This document shows, piece by piece, positions 32,952 through 43,600 of a DNA stretch of 64,000 nucleotides (position 1 is its first letter; every line of letters begins with the position of its first letter). This DNA is from Trichoderma breve. Lineage: Eukaryota; Ascomycota; Sordariomycetes; Hypocreales; Hypocreaceae. The notes under the pieces are model-generated. The model worked only from the letters and a program-made list of their open reading frames with translations, made no database searches and had not been told where the DNA came from. The stretch covers positions 186,001 through 250,000 of the forward strand of contig NC_079237.1 of the NCBI RefSeq assembly GCF_028502605.1. The letters run 5' to 3'. Both the position numbers and the translations under genes were made by a program.

Positions 32952-34478
32952 ATGTTTACAGCAATGATCAGAGTTCGTGACCCATCCACTGCTGCTATGG
33001 CATCGCCCCAAATGCTACCCAAAGTCAACATGCGTTACAGTAACAGCTCGCCTCTCTCTCTACGCATGTCGTGCGACCGCTGTCGCGTCCAGAAGCTTAA
33101 ATGTTCTGTACCGGACGGAGCAAAAGCTTGCCAGCGGTGCATGCGGGCCAGAGTCTCTTGCGTGTTTGGACGACGGACGCCTTCGAAGCGCTCAAGCCGG
33201 ACAGCAACACGCCCGCCAAGTCCGCCCAGCCCGCCCACACAACATGAACAACCGCCATCCAGCCCCCAACGGGCCGTTCCCCCGGCAGTAACCTCCGGGT
33301 TGATAGCGGCATCAGCATCGGCATCGTCATCATCCACATGCTCGTCACTATCGCCAACGATAGCGCCATCCGGCTGCCAGGCTGGGACTCCAGATACGGA
33401 GCTGGATACATGTACGCTCATACATGGAGTCTCTGAGCCCATGCCGTCGGCGGCCCCAGAGCCAGAGCTCGAGCCCAGATCGTGCGATGGTCTCCATCTC
33501 CATGCCTCGTGGGATGGCTCGGCTGTGGACCTGGACCTGTACGAGTACGGTTTCGCCTCCACCATTCCCCAGCGTGATAGCGACATGGACATGGCCGGTT
33601 ACGACTGGCTGGAGCAGTCAGGATTTGCCTTGGATGACGGGAGCACGTTTGAAATGGGCCGATTGGACCTGGCGCCATGGTCCCATCTACCACCCCCGAC
33701 AGCCGAGGCGAGACGGCCCCCTGACGACATGGCCGCGATCAATAACACCTTGGCCAGTCATATCATCAGGAGCAGCAACGCTGCCACTGCCACGACCGGC
33801 CAACGACTCACAGCCCTGGTATCCGAGATCCAGCAGCAGCTACGGAGATTGGAGGAGGGTCCGTGGCACACGGACAGCACCCACAGCCTGCACGACTACC
33901 CAGTTGGCACCATTCTCGAGCTCTCGCAGCAGTTCAGCGCCATCGCAGGGTCTATCCTAAGTAGCACCGTCTGCACCAGTGGTGGGATGGAGGAGGCCGT
34001 CAGCGACGAGGACAATGACAACAGCGAGAGGACGGCTGGCTGCGCCACTGCAGACACGCCGACGATGCTGCTCATCATGTGCGGCTACATTTGGCTGGTA
34101 CGAATCTACGGCATCGTGATGGGCCACTTTCACAAGCACCTGGACCGAATGCCTACCGGCGATCCCCGCCATCTTATTAGGACAACTGCGGGTGTTATCA
34201 GCCCCATCGCCAGTGGTGTAAGCACCAAGCTTCGGCTAGGCGAACTCCCCTGTACAGATGTGGCCCTGAGTCTGCAGCAGATTCACACAGCGGTGCGCAT
34301 GCTGCTTGACGTGCTACATGAGATCGAGGGCCACTTGGGGCGTGGGGCCGTAGCAGCTTGCGACATGGCCGTGGCGTTGCTGCTTAACTCTGGGAGGCCC
34401 CAAAATGGCAGCTCCCGCGGCCTGGGCATCAAGGCAGCCGCAGTGAAGAAGCTTCTGAGGGAGAAGATGGGTCTTTGA
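32952..34478 (+). CDS. Zn2Cys6 transcription factor, AflR-like organisation
   Basis: One exon of about 508 residues. The zinc cluster is near the N-terminus: SCDRCRVQKLKCS followed by CQRCMRARVSC, giving CX2CX6CX8CX2CX6C. A basic and Ser/Pro-rich linker follows (KRSSRTATRPPSPPSPP). The C-terminal half has helical segments (LLIMCGYIWLVRIYGIVM and later LRLGELPCTDVAL, AVRMLLDVLHEIEGHLG) like those of the AflR/aflatoxin-regulator group of secondary-metabolite activators. The first ATG in frame is 32952. Later ATGs at 32997, 33012 and 33030 are also plausible, all upstream of the zinc cluster. It is the closest intact regulator on the terminal-module side of the PKS-NRPS (3.2 kb away) and may control the cluster, which is inference. 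Confidence 0.85.
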   Translation: MFTAMIRVRDPSTAAMASPQMLPKVNMRYSNSSPLSLRMSCDRCRVQKLKCSVPDGAKACQRCMRARVSCVFGRRTPSKRSSRTATRPPSPPSPPTQHEQPPSSPQRAVPPAVTSGLIAASASASSSSTCSSLSPTIAPSGCQAGTPDTELDTCTLIHGVSEPMPSAAPEPELEPRSCDGLHLHASWDGSAVDLDLYEYGFASTIPQRDSDMDMAGYDWLEQSGFALDDGSTFEMGRLDLAPWSHLPPPTAEARRPPDDMAAINNTLASHIIRSSNAATATTGQRLTALVSEIQQQLRRLEEGPWHTDSTHSLHDYPVGTILELSQQFSAIAGSILSSTVCTSGGMEEAVSDEDNDNSERTAGCATADTPTMLLIMCGYIWLVRIYGIVMGHFHKHLDRMPTGDPRHLIRTTAGVISPIASGVSTKLRLGELPCTDVALSLQQIHTAVRMLLDVLHEIEGHLGRGAVAACDMAVALLLNSGRPQNGSSRGLGIKAAAVKKLLREKMGL

Positions 34479-37284
34479 GGGAATATCGACCCACTACCAT
34501 ACTGCCCCGATACTACCTACGTGTATAGATGTCATGTTATTATAGAACCATACCTAGAGTGGCCTTGCACACCTTCCTATGGAGCGATTGTAAGCGGAGT
34601 TTACTATGTTCCAGATCTTTGAATAGAATCTTGCTATTACATTGAGTTATGAGTCAAGTTGGGGCCTGTTTATTTATTCTCCACGGTAGTGCATTTACTA
34701 TTCTAAAAAGAGAGCCTTGTGGCTCTGTATGGCTAAATGTTTATTTTGGCTAAAGAGCAAGCAAGCATGTTATGTTATAGTAGTTTATATATTAAATTAT
34801 AAAACGTTTTTCCCAAATAGAGTTATATTTTCATTAAATACCAACAGGCTATAATATTTATATAGTAAAAAGAATGTATTAAATTATAAATTTAAAATAT
34901 AGTATCAATGTACACTATGTATCTTGGAGGAAGCGGTAGTTGGAAGAACACTAGCCTAGCTTGAGTCCTAGTCAGGTACTCCTTCGTACAGTACGTGACG
35001 CTGCCGACACAACCGATCCTCGTCCATGTTGGGAATAATGTACGAGAGCAATCACCGTCGCAGATTATCAAGCCCCACAAACGTGGCATGTCTTATGGTC
35101 TTATACTATGGAACCCCAAAGTCCCTAGGCTACCATTTGCCGTAAGATAGTAGGGATCTGCAGGTCCTGCCGAGTTTGCCGTGTCGGGCCGCTCGGCAGC
35201 AATCCCGGGGTTGCGGCAACGGAGCAGTCGACGGAGCAATCGACGGCGCAGTTGACGGAGCAAATCGAGGGACGTCCGGAGATATTGTTGCTCAAGCATC
35301 CAGATCCAGTTCCCTGCCGGGGGACGTGGAGACAATGACTCGCGAGGCTCGTACAACCACGTGTTGGCCCCTCCTTGAGTGGCAACCTTCCGACAACTTG
35401 GCAGAAGCTTTCGGCCGAAAAGGACATGGAGTCTGCAGTTTTTTGTCCGTTGATAGCAGTCCGTAACCTTTTTGCCTCATGCAGTAAGCTCAACCAGCCG
35501 AAGCCCACACCCCCAAGCCCCCCTTTCTCAACTGGGAGCAAGGATAAGGATCCATGCAGGACGTTGAATCCCGCACTAATATGCACATGGCGTACGCCGA
35601 GACCTGCCAGAAAGCTTAGCTAGCCAAATCCTTAGCGGGCGCCAGTCACAGTCAGGGTCAGGAACACGCATTTTTGCAGCTGTTTAATTGGTGGGGGATA
35701 CGGTGGTGGCATTTGTGGCGAAAGGTGGTATACCGCTTGACGTGATCTGATTCCGCAAAATGGCCTCAAGGACATCCGCCATACTGGAGTTGCACTTTGG
35801 ACATATCCAACGATCGCAACAGCGTTCAACTCTGGTCGTTATTTTTCTTGCTGGCGAGCCGAGAGTGAACTCCTGCCTCTTTTCCATTCTCACCTACCGT
35901 TAGTCGTCTTTGTGCCTCTAGCTAGCGATTCATCTCACCATAACAGGTAACCCCCCTTGACTGCTTCGTCACCGATAGGTGTATGGGTAGCGCCTTGTTG
36001 TTGTTTCGAACAACTTTTGAATGAGACGGAGATGGATTGCAAGTTACCAGAGTACGACACGGAGAAGTGGAAGCCGGGAGGCCGTTATTTATAGGCTCAT
36101 GGCTGGTGAAGACTCTCTGATGGATTTGGGGTCATGTGTACTCGTCTCGTCTGTGGGTGTGCAATACTACCACGCCAATATTTGAAATGCCGCCGTTAGC
36201 CACACTAATAATAGAATGATGCGACCAACTTCACCAGTTTCGCCCGCTTCGCAGCTGAGAACCCATAGAAGATCCAAGAACCCGGACCCAGCAAACAAGC
36301 TCTCGTCACATCTACCAAACTCCCGGCCCGATTCTGCGCCTGCTGGTAGAGATGCCATGTATTTTGCGTCGAAATAACCGAAATCAGAGTGGTTAGAGGA
36401 GACCTTTCAATGGTTATCTAACGGCAAAGGTCTAAATCTCTGGAATCCGGTTTCTGGCTACCCAGAAGGTGATAGACTTCGGTTTAGAGGGCTAGCTGGT
36501 TTTGAAATTCACGATCCAAGAGACGATATGAATATTATTCAATACCTTTTATTCCTCCATCAAAGGATGGAAACTGACAGCAGCGGGTACGGCGCATAGT
36601 CAATGCTCCGGCACTCATCCGCTGAAGGCAGCGGTGTAAAAGCCGAGCCGAGCCGAGCCAGCCTCCTACTGCTCCTGTCTGATTGTTTCCTGGAGATCTT
36701 CTCATCGCGGGGAGTGGCACCGGCACTATGTGCCGTGACTCCTCTCCACGATTCCACCCCATCTGCATCGGTTACGGTGCCGAGGCAAATCCGACGCAAC
36801 TCCGTACAGGATTGCCCACTTGGAGGTGTGTGATTCTGCACGAACCATACACGAATAGGTACGTAGCGTTGTGGCAGGATACGTCCTCGGGTATACTCAG
36901 AAATGCCCGAGCCGAGAATGCCTGAATAGGGCCAAAGATGAAGTTGGTGATTCATATCCGCGGAGCATCGGGGGAGGTACGGACTTTTAGGAGGTTTTGC
37001 TATATAGAGGGAAGAATTTCACACGGGGTTTGCCCATCGTTAAGCACTTAAAAGCAAGTGGGCCTCGGTTGTAGCTGAAGAAAGCCGTATCTGAACTTCA
37101 TAATGTTACTCTCTTTGACAGCTATCCCTCCAACATGCCTGACATCGAAGCAGGTATTATGGGAGAAATACATGTAGACAACACCATGTAGACCGTCTGC
37201 TTTTCTTTTTGGTCATGATCAGGATTATAAGGAGAGGCCTAAAACATACTGGCTAGCAGATGTCAACAAGTCAGTGGTACAGCA
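34479..37284. other. 2.8-kb intergenic region, no gene called
   Basis: AT-rich to about 34900. At 35217-35270 a 12-bp unit like CGACGGAGCAGT is repeated about four times, and at about 36640-36660 GCCGA is repeated. Several short frames occur, including one with WICPKCNSSM on the - strand near 35800, without recognisable families. None is supported as a gene. Confidence 0.4.
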
Positions 37285-37426
37285 TCCCTTTGAGTGGCAT
37301 AAGGTGCCACTTATGTACCACATCCACTTATCTTCTATATTGAGGGGAGAATCTCCAATTTCTGACTCTTTGATTGGGTACGGCTGTTAATAGTACTTAG
37401 TTGGCACCTTATGGCGCTGAAAGGGA
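37285..37426. repeat. 33-bp imperfect inverted repeat downstream of the PKS-NRPS
   Basis: The left arm 37285-37317 contains GAGTGGCATAAGGTGCCACT. The right arm 37394-37426 contains TTGGCACCTTATGGCGCTGA. They pair at about 27 of 33 positions around a 76-bp centre. It is probably a small MITE-like insertion about 250 bp past the PKS-NRPS stop codon. A role in 3' processing is possible but not indicated. Confidence 0.55.
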
Positions 37427-37678
37427 TAGTAAAACAGATCTCGAATACACTCTTGTTACTACAATTTGACATTAACATGGATGACCAAAAGAAGCAACTA
37501 GAACAAGTAACAAGTAGATACACGGTGAGTGATGTAAATGGTATTAAAATATTGAAATAATTTTGCTCCGAGGGAGCCTATATATCTGTCCCTTGCCCGT
37601 TCCTACCCTGCATCAAGTCTCTATTCTATTTATTTAATTCTTTTTTTTCTTATGTAGCTGCTAACCTTCCAGACTAAA

Positions 37679-40600
37679 CTACCGCTTTGAAACAACTCTT
37701 CGCCCCTCGTCATCAGCTACTACCAATTCCTGAGAGGTAATAAACCACTCAAACAGTCCAGCGCGTTTCGCCATACCAACCCAGTGCAACGCCGGGACGG
37801 TTGGCAGCTTCAGCACAGCCTCATTCTCAGGTCTCCTAAACAACTCCTCCGCATGCGCCGAAGTGACGTCAGTTCGAAGGGTCGCTGTGCCAGGGTAGCT
37901 GATAAAGCGTAGCGCCTTCTCTTCCGACTTCTCGTGATGACCTGCGGTGACGGCGGCAGCTACAGCGGCAGCCACGTCGTTGACCGGCGCAACGTGAAAT
38001 GTGCCGCCGAGTTTGGCAAAATCGGGTCGTACACCGAGACGCAGCGAGTTGACAAGATAGGCGCGAACCAGAGCGTCTTCGCCCGGCGTCAGCTGGTCGA
38101 CCGGTGCATCACCAGCGGAGGGAGCCGGTGTGGGCCGATGCGCCGTGACCCGCAGACCGGCCCGGCGCGCCGCATCGGCGAGGTACCGCTCGGCCACCCA
38201 CTTGGACGCGACGTAGCCGTGGGCAGGGTCCGGACGTGGTAGGCCACTACTGTCGCCGTCAGCCTCATAATCCGCCAGGGCACCTGAGCTCAAGACGTGC
38301 AGCGTGGCGCCAGTGCGGAGGGCCAGCTTCGCGAGCGCCTTGGCAGAGTTCACGTTGACGGCTTTGAGAGCACCGTAGCCGTCCCAGAAATTGCGGTCGG
38401 CGGCCATGTGAAGGATGACATCGATCTCTTCCAGCTCTGAGGCGTCATCAACAGGCAAAGACGGCAGCTCGGCTTCCACCACACGTATTTTGCTCGAGAG
38501 GCCGGGGAAGAGGTTTGTCAGGTCCCTACCCTCGGCAGGCCGAGCTAGAACCAAGATCTGTGCGACGCGCTCATCAGCTACTAAATGAGGGACTACGCTC
38601 TTCCCCAGAGATCCCGTTGCGCCGGTGACCAGGACGCGGAGTCCGTGACCGGCGCTGTTTGAATCGCCTGTCCGCTGCACCGTTGCTCCGACATCATCAT
38701 CTAACAAGTCCAACGCAATCTCTTTGTCCCAATCAGGGGCGGACCCTTGGCTCTCCAGCAGTGTCGCCATGCTGCCAAGCTCAGACGCTTTCATGAGTAA
38801 GCCTAGGCGCGGTGCGTCACCAAACACGCGCTTAATGACGGATTGCAGTTTGACCAGCAGCAACGAGTTGCCGCCGACGCGGAAGAAGTCGGACTGCGAC
38901 GACAGCGGCTCGGCCGCCAAAGAAAGCTGCGGGAGCACCTCAGTCCAAAGGTCAGCAAGGCGGCGCTCGGCGGGTGTGAAGTTCTTCTGCTGCTCTTGCT
39001 GTTCAGCGCTGGACGTCTTAATCTCTGGGAGAGGGAGAGCCTGCACGGCCTTGCGGTCGACCTTGCCGTGGGCAGTAAGGGGAACCTCGTCAACAGGTAC
39101 GATGATGGCTGGGACCATGTAGTTCGGGAGGGAGTTGGACAGTTGCGTGCGGAGCTGGTTAATCGTCTTGGTAACTTGCGTCTCGCCCATGCCCTTGTTC
39201 TCGAGCACCACATGCGCAACAAGGAGTCCATCATGGTCGCCCTCGCCAGCACGCAGAGTCACCACGGCGTGGGCAAACGTGCCGGCAGCTTCCCTCATGA
39301 TGATTCCCTCAATCTCTGCCAGCTCAATGCGGAATCCGCGGACCTTGACCTGGGCGTCACCGGCGACGCGGCCCTCGATGGCGATGTAGCCGCGGGTGTC
39401 AAGCCGCCCATAATCGCCAGTAAAGTACATGCGGCCCCAACCGGTGGCCTTTTTATCCTGGGGTGCGAACGGGTCCGCGTGGAACTGCTTCGCCGTCACG
39501 TCCGGCCTGCCAAGGTATTCATTCTGGCCAACACCGGCGCCGCCGATGACAATCTCTCCCGGCACACCGATCGGCACGGGTCGCGATTCCTCGTCCATAA
39601 TGTAGACGGCGTAGTTGGGCAGGATGCGACCCGGGATGGGAACGGTCAGGTTAGGATCATGTACATCGGCAACGCCCTTCATGGTAGACACGGTCGCCTC
39701 CGTAGGCCCGTATGTGGTATAGAAGCGCAGATTCGGCAGCACACGGCTCAAGCCGCGGAACGAGTCCAGGAGACTCTGGGGCGAGCGTTCGCCGCCAAAC
39801 CAGGCAGAAGTCCAGGCCGTGCAACGGCGCAGACCATCTGGCGCAAAGCGGAACCACATGCTGTACTCGGAAGGCGTTGCTACGGTCATGGTCACGCCGT
39901 GCTCGGCCATCAGACGTGTCAGCTCGGCCGGGTCGCCGCGGGCGTCGGCGGGAGCGACAACAAGGCAGCCGCCCGTAGCGATGGCGGAGAAGATCTGCTT
40001 CAACGAGCCATCAGAGGTCAAGGCAAACTGCTGGAGCACGACGCGGCCAAGGGTGGCAATGTCCCACTCTCGCACGAAGCCCTCAACCATGGTGCGGATG
40101 CTGGCATGCTTGACAGCGATGCCCTTGGGTTCGCCGGTCGACCCGCTGGTGAAGATGATGTAGGCAGTGCGATCCTGACGGGCTACCGTTGCGATTCTCT
40201 CCGAGCTCTCATGAGCCGTGGCGGGGAGATCAGATATGTTGATGACAGCTACCCCGTCTTCAGCTCCAACCCCAATCTCCGGCGTGCGTGCTGCCGTGTC
40301 ACTGTCGGACAGGATGACCGCCGGCCGCGCCGTTTTGACGTAGCCCTTCAGGCGCGGGATGGAGACTTTCAGATCCAATGGCAGATAGACGGCACCGACA
40401 CGAAGGATAGCAATCATGGAAGCAATCCAGTCGGCAGATGGAGTCTGGAACACGCCAACAACGGACTGTTCGTTGCTTTGATCAGGCAGCTTCTCAACAA
40501 GGGCACGCGCAATGCTTTCAACCCGCTCATCCAACGCAGCGTAGGTATATACATGGCCAAAGCCATCTTTAACAGCGACGCTATCGCGGTTCTGGGCGAT

Positions 40601-43600
40601 GACCTGGTCAAGACGGTGGGCGATGGTGACAGGCCATTCGAGTGGCATGTCAGTGCCTATGTATCGAAGAAAGTTAGCCAGATGATCAAATTAGAGACGA
40701 AGAAAAAAAAAATACATATACATACCCTTGCCGAGTGTCAACGCCTTCTTCACATCAGCCTTGTCCCATTTGTCCACCTTTGCTATGTCGCCGCCCTGCT
40801 TCACAAACTCTCTCAAGACATTAACATAGCTTCGCAGGAACAAGTCCGTGGCCTCCTGGCTGTACAGAGCCCCTTGCATATGCAAAGCCAGCAAGGCTCC
40901 CTCGCCGTCATCGACAATCTCTAGTGCAATGTCGTATGGGCCTCTCGCCGCATGCCACTGGTGCTCGCCGACCCTGCATCCAGCCCAGGGCATCTCCGCC
41001 TGCTCTTTGGTAAATAGCTTATAGTCCATCAGCACTTGGAATACAGGTGGGTATGCATTGGAGCGCGGTGCGGCCAGCTCGTCCAGCAACAAATCAAAGG
41101 GTAGGGCCGAGTGTTCCAGCGCGCTGTACACGTTCTTGCGTGTCTCCTCGACGGCCTGCCCGAACGTCTGGCCGCCGGGGCTACGATTGAACACCAGGGG
41201 GAGCACGTTCAAGAAATTCCCGATGCTGCCCATGAAGTTGCTGTCGAGCCGGTTGGCGTCAGCGACACCTATGACAATTTTGTCCGTTGTCTCAGCGGGC
41301 AGCAGCCGGAACAGAAGTGCCTGTAGAATGGTCAAGTAGCCATGAAACGACGTGGCCTTGCTGCTCCGCGTGAGCTGCTTCAACTTGGCGACTGTCTGGG
41401 CGTCGAGACGGATCCGAGCAATGTTGATCTTGTAATCCTGGAGCGGCTGGCGAACTTGGGAGCGAGCAAAGGAGAGTAGCTCGATGGGACGTGCGAGGTC
41501 TACGGCCTGGAGTGTACGGCGGAAGTAATCGATGGCTGGCTGGAGCTTGCCGGTCTTGTACGCGAGGAGTTGCTGCTTGCCAAAGGAACGGGCCTGTGAG
41601 GCATCGGGCAGCGGTGCCAACGGTCGGCCGCGGTTGCTGTAGACTTGGTTGATGTCGAGCATCAGCATGTTCATGCTGTGACCGTCCATCGAGATGTGGT
41701 GTGTTCCCATGAGCAGGTAATGCCGTGTGTCAGAGAGCGAGAGCAGTCGTAGTCGAAGCTGGCCCCAATCGCCGAGATCCCACTTGTGGTCACGCATGGC
41801 GTCGAGCTCCTCGGCCGCCTGGGCCTCTGAATGGATCGTGGCTGTCTCCAGACGCACAAAGGATTTCGACAGGATACCCTGCATGGGCGTCCTGCTGTCG
41901 TCGTCGGACCAGAAGAAACGCGTGCGCAGGGCCTCGTGCCTCTGCGCTACCGACTCGACGGCCTTGGCGAGATCGTCGATGCGGATGCGGCCTGTGAGCT
42001 TGAATTGGTAGGCAATATTGAACGTAGTGGGATCATCAATATAGTGGCTCAGGAACCAGAAGCGCTTCTGCCCAAACGTCATGGGCTCGGTGTGTTCCGG
42101 CAGCTTGATGGAGGCGATGATCTTTTCGCGCCTCGCTTCTTCAAGCTGTCTCTCCAGTGACTGGGCCGTAGGTTTCTTATGGTCGACATCGTCTCCCAGA
42201 GGTGTCTCCAGAGGCGTGTCAAGCGGCGATCGGGGCGTCGAAGTGGCTGGCAGACTACCTGACTCTGAACTATACGAGGTCTCCGTCGATTTCTTGGTGG
42301 GTGGGAAAGACGCTTTAGCTGGAGCTGGAGCAGGAACAGGAACAAGAACAGGAGCAGGAGTAGGGGCAGCAGCGGTAGCAACAGGAGGATTGCCGCCGTC
42401 ACTGCCCACCTTTTCTAAGTCCAGGATGTCGGCGGGGATGCCGCTGACCGCATCATCAAGTATAGACTCGAGAGTCGACCCAGCGCCCAGAATCTTGAGC
42501 ACAGGAAGGTCGATGCTGAACTCCTGAAGGAACCAGGTGCGGACCTCAACCGCCATGATGGAGTCCACTCCCTGTTCCACGAGCGTCACCATCTCGTTGA
42601 CGCTCTCGCCTTGAGGGATCATGAGGATGCGCTTCAACCGCTCGATAAAGGCTTCTCTGATGATGCTCTTTGCCTCAGTAGCAGACTTGGCAGCAGCAAG
42701 ACGGGCGCGTGGACGCTCCGTCTTGCCAGCACCACCACCACGCCCGCCCCGGATGGCAGCGGCGTCGTGTAGCAGGAGATGGCTGAAGCAGGGGTTGGCG
42801 AGCAATGTGGCGCCCTCGCGGAAGGGCGACACGCCGGTGCACACCTCGGAGCCGCCCTTCTGACCTGGCCGGCCGGCGAGGATGCCCTCGGCGAAGAGCC
42901 CGAGGAAGTCCTGCTCAGAAACGTTGCGGTAGCCTATACGCGTGAAGTGGTCCTTGTCCAGGTGGTTGGCGTGCTCGAAATAGCCCAGGCCCTGGATGGA
43001 GCTGATGGCAATGTCAGAGCCCGCGACGCCTCTCACATTGCGCCTCTGGGCTGCGAGCGCGGCCATGAACTGGTTGGCCATGATGTAGGCCGACTGGCCC
43101 GTGTTACCAACGACGTTGGCCAGCGAGGTGAATAGGATGAAGAAGTCGAGCGGCGTGTCATAAAAGAACTCGTCTAGGACTACGGAGCCTTCAATCTTGG
43201 GCGGGGCTGTCCTCTGTAGGGACTCGAATTTCATGTCGTCAAACAGGGCGTCGTCGATCATCATGGCGCCGTTGGCGACGCCGATGATGGTCGGCAACTC
43301 GGCGCGGATCTCGTCAAGAGCCTGGCGTAGAGACTCGCGGCGTGTCACATCAATCGACATGACCTTGATAGTCGCTCCCTCAGCCGCGCACGAGTCCATA
43401 AACCGCTGGCTCACCTTGGGCCGCCGGCTAGAGAGTACCAGGTTCCGCGCCCCATGGGCTACCATCCAAGCGCACAGCGACTGGCCTAACTCGCCGGTCA
43501 GGCCGACAAGCAAGTAAGTGCCATCAGCGCGGAAGATGGTGCCATGGTCGATGGGCCGTACAAGAGCTCGCACCGATGAGGTCGTGGCCCAGTAGACGAC

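Noticed and set aside
35125..35586. 153-codon - strand frame with Cys/Val/Asp repeats
   Set aside because: The repeat comes from a 12-bp DNA repeat (CGACGGAGCAGT-like). No signal peptide or family is evident.
38843..40924. A 693-codon open frame on the + strand inside the PKS-NRPS gene
   Set aside because: It is antisense to the well-supported A-T-R region and shows no family motif. Long antisense frames are common in GC-rich coding DNA.
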